A program made the translations under genes and the position numbers. Below are positions 1-11,862 of a stretch of 64,000 nucleotides of DNA, piece after piece. Origin of the DNA: Ignavibacteriota bacterium (GTDB lineage: Bacteria; Bacteroidota; Ignavibacteria; UBA10030); assembly GCA_003142475.1 (NCBI GenBank), contig PLMK01000017.1:38428-102427 (forward strand), given 5' to 3'. Within the stretch, counting starts at the first letter, position 1. Each line of letters begins with the position of its first letter. The notes under the pieces are model-generated. The model did no database searches, had not been told where the DNA came from, and saw nothing but the letters and a program-made list of their open reading frames with translations.

Positions 1-1929
1 ATTTGCCAGACGATGAAGAATCTTCGCATTTTCTTTAAGAATTTTATCCGCACGCTTCATCGCCCGCGTTACAATTAATCGCACTTCAGCATCGATAGCG
101 ATTGCAGTGTTTTCACTGAAGTTGCGAGTCTTAGTAATTTCACGTCCTAAAAAGAGTTCTTCTTCTTTTGCACCGTACGCCAATGGGCCAAGTTTATCGC
201 TCATACCCCATTCGCATACCATTTTTCGGGCAAGTTCGGTAGCGCGTTCAATGTCGTTACCGGCACCTGTAGTAAATTGATTAAAGACTAATTTTTCTGC
301 AGCGCGTCCACCAAGGGCGTAAGTGATCATTGCTTCAAGATATTCGCGTGAGTATGTATGTTTCTCATCAATTGGCAGGTACGTTGTAACACCAAGTGCG
401 CGCCCGCGCGGAATAATTGTTACCTTGTGCACAGGATCAGCTTCAGGCAGGCACCGAGCTACCAATACATGGCCTGATTCATGATACGAAGTCACTTTCT
501 TTTCTTTGTCGGAAATAAGCATACTCTTTCGTTCCGTTCCCATCATCACTTTATCTTTAGCTTCTTCAAAGTGATGCATCGCCACAGATTTACTATTCTG
601 CCGTGCAGCAAGCAATGCGGCTTCATTCACAAGATTAGCAATATCAGCGCCAGATAATCCCGGTGTTCCTTTTGCAAGAACATCCAATCGCACATCCTCA
701 TCTATCGGAATATTTTTCGTATGCACACGGAAAATCCCCTCGCGCCCTTTCACATCCGGCCGATCCACAACTATCTGTCGATCAAATCGCCCTGGTCGCA
801 GCAACGCCGGATCAAGAACATCCGGACGGTTTGTCGCCGCAATAATTATAACACCTGTGTTTTGTTCAAAGCCATCCATCTCTACTAGCAATTGGTTAAG
901 TGTCTGTTCACGCTCGTCGTGTCCACCGCCAATTCCGGCACCGCGATGCCTACCAACTGCATCGATCTCATCGATGAAGATGATGCAAGGAGCACTTCTT
1001 TTCCCCTGCTCAAATAAATCTCTCACGCGGCTTGCACCCACGCCAACAAACATTTCTACGAAGTCTGCACCGCTGATAGAGAAGAACGGAACGCCTGCTT
1101 CTCCTGCGACTGCGCGTGCTAGTAATGTTTTGCCAGTACCCGGAGGGCCAAGTAACAGCACACCCTTAGGAATTTTCCCGCCCAGCCGCTGAAACTTAGC
1201 TGGCTCACGCAGAAATTCAATAATTTCCTGCAATTCTACTTTAGCTTCGTCCGCACCAGCAACGTCTGCGAACGTTACTTGCATCAATCCTTCTGTTAAC
1301 AGTTTTGCGCGGCTCTTTCCGAACGAGAACAATCCTTTCGCTCCTCCTGCTCCACCTGCACCAGCTTGCATTCGCCGGAAAAGGAATAACCAAAATCCAA
1401 TAAGCAAAACCCATGGCAGGATACTGACCGCGATATTCATCCAAGTATTGTCTTCCTTTTCAACTTTAAATTTCAAACCTTTTGCCATCCATGACGTCAC
1501 GAGCGCGTCGTCAAGATTCGTATATGGTAGTGTCAATATAATTCTTGTTGCGTTGCGTGCAGTCTTACCACTGGTTGTTTGAATATCCATTGGTTCTTTA
1601 AGCTTTCCATGAAAATCGAAAATAGCATATCCGTTAATCTTCACTGCTGCATCGCTGAACTTTTGATCGTTCAATAATTGTTGGAATGTTGTAAAGTTGA
1701 CTTCGTATTCTGTTTCCTCATTCGTACGGAATACCCACATGAAGAGAAATACCGCAAGAATAATGGAAATCCAGAGCAATACAGCTTTCCCGATTCTTCC
1801 CCAAGGCGATTCTTCCTCCCGCGGTTGTTTCGTCTGTCGTTTTTGAAAAAGAGGAGGTGTTGAACGTTTTTTTTGAGATGCGTTCTGGTCCTTCTTTTCT
1901 TTGTTTTCGTTTTGCATATTGGTACTCAT
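1..1929 (-). CDS. ftsH: ATP-dependent zinc metalloprotease FtsH (3' part runs off the window edge; absent from the ORF track)
   Basis: Reverse-strand translation: [14 protein letters not shown]..., Walker [58 protein letters not shown], zinc motif HESGH. Start 1929 or in-frame 1941. Confidence 0.97.
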   Translation of the reverse strand, partial: MSTNMQNENKEKKDQNASQKKRSTPPLFQKRQTKQPREEESPWGRIGKAVLLWISIILAVFLFMWVFRTNEETEYEVNFTTFQQLLNDQKFSDAAVKINGYAIFDFHGKLKEPMDIQTTSGKTARNATRIILTLPYTNLDDALVTSWMAKGLKFKVEKEDNTWMNIAVSILPWVLLIGFWLFLFRRMQAGAGGAGGAKGLFSFGKSRAKLLTEGLMQVTFADVAGADEAKVELQEIIEFLREPAKFQRLGGKIPKGVLLLGPPGTGKTLLARAVAGEAGVPFFSISGADFVEMFVGVGASRVRDLFEQGKRSAPCIIFIDEIDAVGRHRGAGIGGGHDEREQTLNQLLVEMDGFEQNTGVIIIAATNRPDVLDPALLRPGRFDRQIVVDRPDVKGREGIFRVHTKNIPIDEDVRLDVLAKGTPGLSGADIANLVNEAALLAARQNSKSVAMHHFEEAKDKVMMGTERKSMLISDKEKKVTSYHESGHVLVARCLPEADPVHKVTIIPRGRALGVTTYLPIDEKHTYSREYLEAMITYALGGRAAEKLVFNQFTTGAGNDIERATELARKMVCEWGMSDKLGPLAYGAKEEELFLGREITKTRNFSENTAIAIDAEVRLIVTRAMKRADKILKENAKILHRLAN

Positions 1930-1955
1930 TTCAAACTCCATTTTTGGGCTCACAA

Positions 1956-2519
1956 TTACTCCGGCTTAATGCTTCCTTGCGGAGAGAGCCGATAAATTGA
2001 TTTTAAGTTACGAACTTTTTGTGCGTAGTCCAAGCCATAGCCAATGACAAAGTCCGGTGGAATCTCGAATCCAACGTAATCAATCGGAAAGTCAATTTTT
2101 GGTACACCCTTTTTCAATAAAAGAGATACAAATTTAAGAGTTTTTGGATTTTCTTTTTCAATTATATTTTTAATAAAGGCAATAGATAATCCTGAATCGA
2201 CAATATCTTCCACAACAAGTATGTCACGCCCCGCGACCTCGCAATTCAAATTCTTCAATAGCTTTACTTGTCCAGAAGATATTTTTGCATCGCCATAGCT
2301 GGAGAGCTTAAAGAAATCCATCTCGCAATCGACATTGATCTCGCGAATCAGATCAGCAAGAAAAATGAACGAACCGTTTAATACACCAATGAAGATTGGC
2401 GTCTTTCCTGCATAGTCGGCATTGATATGCACAGCAAGTTCTTTAACACGTTTTCGTATTTGCTCTTCCGTGATAAAGGGTTCAAACGTATCACCATTAA
2501 TTTTTATGAATTCAGCCAT
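1956..2519 (-). CDS. hpt: Hypoxanthine phosphoribosyltransferase
   Basis: PRPP-binding motif [39 protein letters not shown]; tilS-hpt-ftsH synteny. Confidence 0.96.
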   Translation of the reverse strand: MAEFIKINGDTFEPFITEEQIRKRVKELAVHINADYAGKTPIFIGVLNGSFIFLADLIREINVDCEMDFFKLSSYGDAKISSGQVKLLKNLNCEVAGRDILVVEDIVDSGLSIAFIKNIIEKENPKTLKFVSLLLKKGVPKIDFPIDYVGFEIPPDFVIGYGLDYAQKVRNLKSIYRLSPQGSIKPE

Positions 2520-3900
2520 GGTAAGCTCTATTTGATGGTCGACAGGTAAGTCGAATTGTTGTTTGTGTTCGATCAGTCAATTTGAATCGATCATCCAACC
2601 GCTTGCCGCAAATCCACACGATAGTGCCGTCAGATTCTAAAACTGGAACGGAAGATTTTTGATACCGTGGAACTTTTTGGTCTGTAAAGAAATCACTCAA
2701 TTTTTTTCTCTTTTTCATTCCAAGCGGAATAAACCAATCACCTGCATGCCATGGTCGTAAGACAAGCTGTTTACCTAATCGTTCGGCATCGATGTATTCC
2801 ACCTCATTCGTTCCGGCATAGGTGGATGGGATACTCTCCGGTTTGCTGATCGAAACAAGATAATTTTTATAGTTATAGCTTTTGCCAAATTCAACTTGTC
2901 TGATATTCGGTTGTTCATCTTCTGTGATTTTGAAAATGATATGATCTCGATCACGGCATGCTGTAAATCTATCGCCCAATTCCACAATTCGCCCTGTTGG
3001 TTGAGTACAAAGAAGGTGAAGCGCGCTGATTTTCTTTTCTGTCGGTTCAATCTCCATCCGATTAAGAATTTGAACAAACATTTCATCCCATAGAAAATCC
3101 GACTCCGATTTTAGATTTTTTACATTTAACGTTAAATGTCCCTGTGAATCTTTCTGAATGATAGAATGAATTTTTTCAACAACAATCCTGCACATTTTTT
3201 TGTTCACATTCTGCATCATATCCGCAATACGATTTAAAGTATAGACGATATCAGGATTGCTTTTTTGCAGTGCTGGCAAAATGTTGTGCCGCAGTTCATT
3301 CCTTCGATACACAAGTGAAAGGTTTGATGAATCATTTCTATACTTGACACCCTGTTCTATCGCATATGCTTCAATTTCTTTTCGTGTTGCAAATAGTAAC
3401 GGACGAATAATATAACCCAGTTCACGTTTCGGTGGAATTCCCGCCAAACCATGAATGCTGGTCCCTCGCATAATATTAAGAAGCACTGTTTCCGCATTAT
3501 CATCTGCATGATGTGCTGTGGCAACCGTATCGGCGCTTGCTTGTCCGCGGATACGTTCAAAACATTCATAGCGAAGATGGCGTGCTGCAAGTTGTTTTGA
3601 AAGTCCAAGCTTGTGGGCGTACGACATAACATCGATTCGTTGACAATAGAATGTAATGCGATAATAATCTGACATTTCCTTGACGAATTTTTCATCCAAC
3701 ATCGATTCTTCGCCTCGCAGTTGGTGATTAATGTGAATAATTGAAAGACGCAGTTTCATTTGTTCGCATAGTCTTGAGAACAGATGAAGCATAACCATTG
3801 AATCCACACCGCCGCTGACTGCAAGAAGGACGGATTGTTCCGCAGATACCAATTGATATCGTAGAATGAAGTCTAAAGTTTTTGATTCGAGTTGATTCAT
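2512..3900 (-). CDS. tilS: tRNA(Ile)-lysidine synthase
   Basis: PP-loop VLLAVSGGVDSMVMLHLF, TAHHADDNAETVLLNIMRGTSIHGLAG. ORF opens at 3942, but a terminator hairpin abuts that start, so ATG 3900 (MNQLESKTLDF) is preferred. Confidence 0.95.
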   Translation of the reverse strand: MNQLESKTLDFILRYQLVSAEQSVLLAVSGGVDSMVMLHLFSRLCEQMKLRLSIIHINHQLRGEESMLDEKFVKEMSDYYRITFYCQRIDVMSYAHKLGLSKQLAARHLRYECFERIRGQASADTVATAHHADDNAETVLLNIMRGTSIHGLAGIPPKRELGYIIRPLLFATRKEIEAYAIEQGVKYRNDSSNLSLVYRRNELRHNILPALQKSNPDIVYTLNRIADMMQNVNKKMCRIVVEKIHSIIQKDSQGHLTLNVKNLKSESDFLWDEMFVQILNRMEIEPTEKKISALHLLCTQPTGRIVELGDRFTACRDRDHIIFKITEDEQPNIRQVEFGKSYNYKNYLVSISKPESIPSTYAGTNEVEYIDAERLGKQLVLRPWHAGDWFIPLGMKKRKKLSDFFTDQKVPRYQKSSVPVLESDGTIVWICGKRLDDRFKLTDRTQTTIRLTCRPSNRAYHG

Positions 3901-3944
3901 GCTTCTGAAAGCTAAGTCGTCTTTGTTTACACCAAGTCTCATGA

Positions 3945-4015
3945 TAAAAAAAAACTTGACTTGCTTACCTGTCGAATCCCGATCCTATCGGGAGCAGGCA
4001 AGCCTACAAGTCAAG
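3945..4015 (-). terminator. Long nested rho-independent terminator-like hairpin
   Basis: Outer arms CTTGACTTG/CAAGTCAAG and inner TCCCGAT-cct-ATCGGGA; on the - strand it is followed by a T-tract (A run at 3945-3954 on +). Confidence 0.8.
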
Positions 4016-4106
4016 ATAATGAGAAGCATTTATAGTATGTAAGATACTGGTTTTTGACGGGAAAGACAAGATTACTGTACACGTGCAAAACCGCCTTTTT
4101 GCAGCA

Positions 4107-5348
4107 TCATCGAAAATGTGCAGCGGCTTTCCTAAAAACTTCGTCGAAGCTTATCTCTACCAGCCGTTCATGCATTCCGCCTGTCGGGAACGGATTAATA
4201 TGCGTATAGGGAAATGGAAAATCCATAACTTCCACCTGCATGCCGATATCTCGATAATCTCCCTTCAAAGTATTCAGAACTTCGTTTGCCGGGACAACAT
4301 CATCATTCTTCAACGCTACCGCGCACAGTTGATTCTGCAGTTGCCTGAACCGCTGCTCGCGCGCTTCTTTATTCTTCTGATAACTCAACAGCATCTTGAA
4401 CTCGACACCCGCCGTATGTGCTTCGCTGAAATAGTGTGCGATGCGCAAATCTAACTTAAGCTCGGTTTCTAATCGTTCTGTATAGAAAGAATAAATGGCG
4501 ATAGTCGCGTCGCTGTCTAGGATAAATTTGGAATTGGGAGACATCCGATCAAGCGTGGGTCCACCGCAAAACATGAATAATTTCGAATTCTGGAAATAAT
4601 TATTGGGATTTGCCATTACAAGAATTTCACTGAGGAATGAACCGATGGAGTATGCAAACAGATCGATCGTGGCCTCCGGCTCGATGAATGGGTGTGTTCC
4701 ACTTTTAATTTCCGATAAGAGGCGTACAACATCATCGAACGTCTGTAGGCCAGACCAGAAAAAGCGCTGCGGGATCAACTCAATCCGTGCACTAATTGCT
4801 GCATTGGCAAAGCTGGAATTCATAATGGCAGGTGAATGACTACGGCGGATACCGGAAACAACATTCATCGATCGCGATTTTCCCCATTCAGCCGGTGTCC
4901 GATTCATATGAAACGCGATGGGAAACAAGATCACTGTCTTACCGGTGAGGTCAACTAACTTTTCAGCCCAGGGTAAATATTTGTGCCAGCTATGCTCATT
5001 CAAGCCATGGAATAATAAAATTACTCCATGTGCACGCCTCGGATTTGACTTCTTAAACAGAGCGTATGTAAAAAACTTGTTTTCTTGGATATCGATATCA
5101 CCATGTTTCAAAGTCTCCGGGTACGATTGCAGTCGTTCATGTGCACCGGACTCAAGATCCTCCTGAAACGCCATCCTATGCTCTTGGCAAGTGTATGTGT
5201 GTGCACCTGGCAGGACTGTCCAGTATGCGGACGTGAATGCACAATGATGAATTTCAATGTCTCTTTCAGGCACTCGAATCATTTTTGCATGCGGATCGTA
5301 AAGCTCACGAAGATTGTCATATGTTTTTCGGTAGGTCATATTCTTCAA
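4107..5348 (-). CDS. Alpha/beta-hydrolase-fold protein (DUF6051-like)
   Basis: HGVILLFHGLNEHSWHKYLPWAEKL, DLFAYSIGSFLSEIL nucleophile-elbow-like, single long ORF of 413 aa. Confidence 0.7.
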   Translation of the reverse strand: MKNMTYRKTYDNLRELYDPHAKMIRVPERDIEIHHCAFTSAYWTVLPGAHTYTCQEHRMAFQEDLESGAHERLQSYPETLKHGDIDIQENKFFTYALFKKSNPRRAHGVILLFHGLNEHSWHKYLPWAEKLVDLTGKTVILFPIAFHMNRTPAEWGKSRSMNVVSGIRRSHSPAIMNSSFANAAISARIELIPQRFFWSGLQTFDDVVRLLSEIKSGTHPFIEPEATIDLFAYSIGSFLSEILVMANPNNYFQNSKLFMFCGGPTLDRMSPNSKFILDSDATIAIYSFYTERLETELKLDLRIAHYFSEAHTAGVEFKMLLSYQKNKEAREQRFRQLQNQLCAVALKNDDVVPANEVLNTLKGDYRDIGMQVEVMDFPFPYTHINPFPTGGMHERLVEISFDEVFRKAAAHFR

Positions 5349-5677
5349 TTGAATAATAATTCATGTTTTTGCGATTATAAATAAGAAATGAAATAGTGCT
5401 AAAGAAGCAAGCAATAATTGAAAATACATCACATAAGAAGGCTGTGACAATTCATGAACATTAATACACGACAATTCATCTTAAATCTACTTTCATCCTG
5501 TTTCCTGGTTACTGCATTTGGGCGACTTGATTTATTGGAGTAGGGTTTGCTCACCTTCCTTTGTCTTCTCCGCTGCTGTTCAAGATTGTGTGGTTGTGCT
5601 TGGTAATCTTCTGGTACATATAGGTTGATTCTCATGCCGGTAAGGAGGATTTAATCACATCGATATTGGTTAGCTAA

Positions 5678-5707
5678 ACACTCTGCGCTGAGAGGACTCT
5701 TCTTCTC
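5678..5707. terminator. Perfect inverted repeat, possible terminator after the PUR-domain gene
   Basis: TGCGCTGAGA-N10-TCTCAGCGCA; weak T tail. Confidence 0.4.
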
Positions 5708-5742
5708 AGCGCAAAGTAAAACAGAGCACTCTTCGCTGATCG

Positions 5743-6177
5743 CTACTTCATATGTCCAACCGTTTCTGTGATCGCTCCCATAAAATCATTTGCCGCATTG
5801 TTGAACACATTTATTCTTCTCTTTGAAAATTTTTTTGAATCCTCTTTTGACGGCTGACTTTCGGTAATAGAGATATAACGTGATTTGTTCTTTGCTTCCT
5901 TTACATCCACGAAATATGTGATCTTTCCTGATTTCATTTTCCTTGTAAACTCACCCTCGCCATTGACTATTGTTGTCGCTTCTTTCAATGCACTGATGAA
6001 TTCATCTGCTACGCTGCCAAAGATAGTTACACTATGCTTAGTAAATTTTTTCTCCCCTTCTTTTGCCGGCTGGCTTACTGTAACCGTGAGATACTTTGCG
6101 TTATTCTTCGCCTCCTTTACATCCATAAAGAAGGTCGTAGAACCTGCTTTGATCATTTTGCTGAAAAGTGCGTCCAT
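5743..6177 (-). CDS. PUR-alpha-like (DUF3276-like) protein with two tandem domains
   Basis: Internal duplication: FSKMIKAGSTTFFMDVKEAKNNAKYLTVTVSQP.. and FTRKMKSGKITYFVDVKEAKNKSRYISITESQP.. Confidence 0.75.
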   Translation of the reverse strand: MDALFSKMIKAGSTTFFMDVKEAKNNAKYLTVTVSQPAKEGEKKFTKHSVTIFGSVADEFISALKEATTIVNGEGEFTRKMKSGKITYFVDVKEAKNKSRYISITESQPSKEDSKKFSKRRINVFNNAANDFMGAITETVGHMK

Positions 6178-6362
6178 GACGTTTCTCCCGAATTGATATT
6201 ATTGGTATATGAATTAGTAAAACGTAGTGAATAATTAATCGAACACGTTCAACTCAATCAACAGAACAAAAATGTCAACACTGAAATCAGGAAAAATTAG
6301 TACAACCCGGAGTATCCAATGTAACGAAGTTTTAAGGGATTGCTTTAGTAGTATCCCCCCGC

Positions 6363-6473
6363 AAAAAACTACGGTTTTTAGAGAGGAATGTCAAGAATAA
6401 AAACGCCCTTCAAACTTTACGGTTGAGAGACGTCTTACTGAAAGCTCATATAAAGTACGCCAAAAGTTAAAAT
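6363..6473. repeat. Direct repeat copy R1 (decayed copy of the groEL-downstream terminator region)
   Basis: Aligns by eye with 9631-9740: CGGTTTTTAGA..GG..TCAAGAATAAAAACGCC...GGTTGAGAG.CGTCT...CAAAAGTT.AAAT. Confidence 0.75.
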
Positions 6474-6648
6474 TTTACTTCCTTTTTGCTTTCAACTTCG
6501 GTTTTTTCCCTTGTGTAAAACATACCTCCGCCCGTCGCGCCCGGAGACATAGCGTCGTAGGATTCTAAATACGCTCTCGTAAATAAATACTCGTTTCGAG
6601 TAAATCGATCTGAAGATATTCATATGGTACGTGAACAGATGTGCAGAT

Positions 6649-7527
6649 TTATTTTTTGACACATCGAAAGCCGATGACGGGGCTGGCATCACGGTAATCC
6701 GGGAGGGTCATGTAGAGGTCAGAAAGACGGACGCCCACCCAGCAGTTGAAGTCGCGATAGTCGAAAGAAGCGCCCCGTTGTAATCGAAATCTTTGTGTGG
6801 TGGCTGGTCCTTTCGGATCGATTGTGCCTCCCGATGGATAAGTATCACCGTACCAGTCCCAACACCATTCCCACACATTTCCATTCATATCATATATGCC
6901 GAGCTCGTTTGCTTTTTTTTGACCGACCGGATGAGTTGTGTTTTCGGAGTTTCCATAATACCATGCGACATCGTCAATGGTACTACTGCCGCTATACTTA
7001 TAGCCATGTGTCTGGATTCCTCCGCGGGCAGCGTACTCCCATTCACATTCCGTCGGTAAACGGTAACCCTTAGCCGTCCACTTTACCGCATCGTTATTAA
7101 TATCTATTTGTCCGGTACGATAGAGAGTACTTTGAGTACTGTCGATATAATACACTGGCGTGAAACCCTCTTTTTCCGAACGGGCATTGCACCACTTTAT
7201 TACATCATACCAATTCACCTGTGTCACAGGGTTGTTCGATCCAACAGGTCTGCATCCGTTTTCTCCGGCAGGAAGATCTATATAGCCGTGAAACAGACCC
7301 CAATTTTTCACATCTGTCCATAACTCGTAGGTGACTTCATTCTTGTCCATAGAAAAACTGCTTATTGTAACCGGAGTTGAGTCGGCAGTAAATATACCAC
7401 CAGCAACAGATACTAAATTGTCTTGAGTTGAGTTCCCTCCGCTTGCTGATGGATCTTTTTTCCAATTCCAACCCACAATAGAAATTGTAGATATTATAAT
7501 GGTTATATAAAGAATCCTTAATTTCAT
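6649..7527 (-). CDS. Secreted SUMF1/formylglycine-generating-enzyme-like (FGE-sulfatase domain) protein
   Basis: N-terminal hydrophobic segment; DKNEVTYELWTDV, NPVTQVNWYDVIKWCNARSEKEG, YRLPTECEWEYAARGG, GIYDMNGNVWEWCWDWYG, RGASFD, VIGFRCVKK. Confidence 0.88.
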   Translation of the reverse strand: MKLRILYITIIISTISIVGWNWKKDPSASGGNSTQDNLVSVAGGIFTADSTPVTISSFSMDKNEVTYELWTDVKNWGLFHGYIDLPAGENGCRPVGSNNPVTQVNWYDVIKWCNARSEKEGFTPVYYIDSTQSTLYRTGQIDINNDAVKWTAKGYRLPTECEWEYAARGGIQTHGYKYSGSSTIDDVAWYYGNSENTTHPVGQKKANELGIYDMNGNVWEWCWDWYGDTYPSGGTIDPKGPATTQRFRLQRGASFDYRDFNCWVGVRLSDLYMTLPDYRDASPVIGFRCVKK

Positions 7528-7686
7528 CTTTCAACTCGATTCCTTATTATGATAATGAGGAACTCAGGATATTGATGCAAGCCCGCATGTGCAAAGCTCA
7601 TGCATCATAACGGGATCATTGATGTGATCCGTATCCCCTTCGAAATCCTTGCTTTTCGGTTGATTTCTCTTTTTGCCGATTAGGAT

Positions 7687-8496
7687 TTATTTTTTAACTA
7701 TTTCTACGCGCCTGTTTTTGCTTCTGCCTTCTTCACTTCTGTTATCCGCAACAGGTTTTTCTTGTCCCCAGCCAACAAACGACATTCTTGTCTTATCAAC
7801 TCCTTTGGCAATAAGAGCGTCCATAACAGCTTTTGCTCGGTCTTGAGAGAGCTTTTTATTGCTTACGGCATCGCCCACGTTATCGGTATGGCCTTCGATA
7901 CTGATTTTAAGTGTTACATCACTTTTCATCAATTCGAATATTTGGTCTACTACCGGAAGTGATTCTTGTTGAATTGCTGATTTTCCTGTTTCAAAAAGAA
8001 TATTCAGCGCTATATAACCGTCCTTATTCAACGCGTCAAGCATTTCATTCGCAGTAATTTCTTGTTTCATTGGTTCCATTTCAAGGACATCGAGTATTAT
8101 GTCGCTGTTATTCGTACAAGTAACTTTTATGTTATATGTTATTCCATTTTTTTTCAATTCATAACATCCCAAACCGCCATCTTCTAAGATTCTTTTACCG
8201 CCAATTTTTACAATAGCGTTTGCATAATTTTTGACGATTTGAAAAAAACTAGGCTCTTTCTTTCCTGATTCCGGATTAAAAACATACCAGATATGGGTAA
8301 GATTTCCTTCCAATTTAACATCTTCACCCTTTGCATTAAAAAAATCAAGTTGATTGAAGTTTTGAGTGCATTCCGAAATATTGTAACCTGGCATGCGGGA
8401 AAGTAATGGATGGTCTTTACATCCTTCGGCATCCTGGGCTAGCAATGGGATTGAACCTATTAATACCATTGCTGCAATGAACATTAGTTTTTTCAT
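7687..8496 (-). CDS. OmpA-family C-terminal peptidoglycan-binding-domain protein (paralog 1)
   Basis: Signal peptide MKKLMFIAAMVLIGSIPLLAQ; ISIEGHTDNVGDAVSNKKLSQDRAKAVMDALIAKGVD..RSKNRRVEIV. Confidence 0.92.
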   Translation of the reverse strand: MKKLMFIAAMVLIGSIPLLAQDAEGCKDHPLLSRMPGYNISECTQNFNQLDFFNAKGEDVKLEGNLTHIWYVFNPESGKKEPSFFQIVKNYANAIVKIGGKRILEDGGLGCYELKKNGITYNIKVTCTNNSDIILDVLEMEPMKQEITANEMLDALNKDGYIALNILFETGKSAIQQESLPVVDQIFELMKSDVTLKISIEGHTDNVGDAVSNKKLSQDRAKAVMDALIAKGVDKTRMSFVGWGQEKPVADNRSEEGRSKNRRVEIVKK

Positions 8497-8620
8497 AATG
8501 ATGTTCCTTTTTATATTTTAGTGGTTTAACCAATGAGGCCGAAAAATCTCAATCCCATTCAACAGATTGAATTTTTACAAACTCATTCCTCAGTCACCTT
8601 CGACTCTGCCGGTTGTGGAT

Positions 8621-9430
8621 TTATTTTTTAACTATTTCTACACGCCTGTTTTTGCTTCTGCCTTCTTCACTTCTGTTATCAGCAACAGGTTTTTCTTGAC
8701 CCCAGCCAACAAACGACATTCTTGTCTTATCAACTCCTTTGGTAACAAGAGCGTCCATAACAGCTTTTGCCCGGTCATGAGAGAGCTTTTTATTGCTTAC
8801 AGCATCGCCCACGTTATCTGTATGGCCCTCAATACTGATTTTAAGTGTTAAATCATTTTTCATTAGTTCGGAAATTTGGTCTACTACTGGAAATGATTCT
8901 TGCTGAATAGCAGATTTGCCTGTTTCGAAAAGAATATTCAGTGCTATATAACCATCCTTATTCAATGCGTCAAGCATTTCATTCGCAGTAATTTCTTGTT
9001 TCATTAGTGCAATTTCCAATACACTAAGTTTATGCTGTATATCCCCATTCATTTCTACACAGATAATATATTCTTTTGAATTCTTTTTTAATGAATAATT
9101 TAAATCATGATCATTAACATATATTTTATTCCCCCCCAATTTAATAATTGCATTTTCATAATTTCTAATAATTTGTAATGGACTGGGAGCTTTATTTGGG
9201 GCATCATCCGGATAATTATAGGAAATTATTGTCAGATTTCCTTCTTTGGTATCTGTAACTCCATCGGAAATATAATATTCGAGTTTAGCAAAATTTTGAC
9301 TGCAATCAAGAATATAGAAATTCGGCATCCTGTTAAAGAAAGAATGATCTTTACATCCTTCGGCATCCTGCGCAAATCCTGTTGTAATGCTGATAAGCAT
9401 CACTGCGAAAGAAACAATAAGTTTTTTCAT
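8621..9430 (-). CDS. OmpA-family C-terminal peptidoglycan-binding-domain protein (paralog 2)
   Basis: Signal peptide MKKLIVSFAVMLISITTGFAQ; same length as paralog 1 with near-identical C-terminal half. Confidence 0.92.
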   Translation of the reverse strand: MKKLIVSFAVMLISITTGFAQDAEGCKDHSFFNRMPNFYILDCSQNFAKLEYYISDGVTDTKEGNLTIISYNYPDDAPNKAPSPLQIIRNYENAIIKLGGNKIYVNDHDLNYSLKKNSKEYIICVEMNGDIQHKLSVLEIALMKQEITANEMLDALNKDGYIALNILFETGKSAIQQESFPVVDQISELMKNDLTLKISIEGHTDNVGDAVSNKKLSHDRAKAVMDALVTKGVDKTRMSFVGWGQEKPVADNRSEEGRSKNRRVEIVKK

Positions 9431-9630
9431 TTATATGGTCTTAGTATGTGATTAGTGTTTTGTTATTTAGTTAACCTATATCATTTGGTTTTATTGAATG
9501 CACCACCTGCAAGTGATACGAATATAAGCATCTCAAAATACAGTTACAACCAAAAAGCCAATCTCAAATAGTAGGCATTTGAAAAATAAATCGAAAAATC
9601 TTCGAAAACTTTTTTGGGAATAGCTACATA

Positions 9631-9740
9631 TTAAACTTCGGTTTTTAGATTGGATGGTCAAGAATAAAAACGCCTCTCAAACCTTGCGGTTGAGAGGCGT
9701 CTAATTTGCCTTTAGGATAGTGTTTGTCAAAAGTTGAAAT
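9631..9740. repeat. Direct repeat copy R2 containing the groEL terminator
   Basis: See 6363-6473. Confidence 0.75.
9667..9704 (-). terminator. Rho-independent terminator of groESL
   Basis: - strand GACGCCTCTCAA-CCGCAAGG-TTTGAGAGGCGTTTTTATTC. Confidence 0.88.
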
Positions 9741-9781
9741 CAATCCTACTTAATACTTATGACTTCATACTTTTTACTTGC

Positions 9782-11428
<1,647 letters not shown>

Positions 11429-11447
11429 ATTCTTTTTCTCCTTATAC

Positions 11448-11738
11448 TTACTTTGGCATGATGGCAAAGATATCACTTTCGCGCATAAGCAAAAGTTCTT
11501 CACCTTCAATTGTAACTTCAGTTCCGGAATACTTTCCGTACAGAACTTTATTGCCGACCTTTACTTCCATCGCGATAGTTTTTCCGTCATCGGAAATCCT
11601 ACCTGGGCCAACAGCAATCACTTCGCCCCATACCGGCTTTTCTTTTGCCGTATCCGGAACAATAATACCGCCCTTTGTCATTTCTTCAGCTTTGGACGGC
11701 TTCACAACAACGCGATCCGCCAATGGTTTGAGCATCAT
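11448..11738 (-). CDS. groES: 10 kDa co-chaperonin GroES
   Basis: [33 protein letters not shown]; immediately upstream of groEL. Confidence 0.99.
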   Translation of the reverse strand: MMLKPLADRVVVKPSKAEEMTKGGIIVPDTAKEKPVWGEVIAVGPGRISDDGKTIAMEVKVGNKVLYGKYSGTEVTIEGEELLLMRESDIFAIMPK

Positions 11739-11794
11739 AGATACCCCTTCCTTATGATTTTGATTGATTTTTACAGGTTATTGTAGGAAACCGT

Positions 11795-11821
11795 TTAGCA
11801 CTCCTACACTGTGAGTGCTAA
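11795..11821 (-). promoter_or_regulatory. CIRCE operator (HrcA-binding site) upstream of groES
   Basis: Perfect TTAGCACTC-N9-GAGTGCTAA. Confidence 0.98.
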
Positions 11822-11862
11822 TATACTACATCAATGTAGAAAAGTCAAGGTGGGGATGAAAA

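Noticed and set aside
857-1192. 111-aa + strand ORF
   Set aside because: Antisense to the ftsH AAA domain, which the track itself missed because it runs off the edge.
5429-5635. 68-aa - strand ORF (MRINLYVPEDYQAQ...)
   Set aside because: No ribosome-binding site upstream on its strand and no family resemblance; cannot be supported.
6649-7527. FGE-like gene as a sulfatase-maturation system
   Set aside because: No sulfatase gene in the window; this domain is widely used in secreted proteins without that role.
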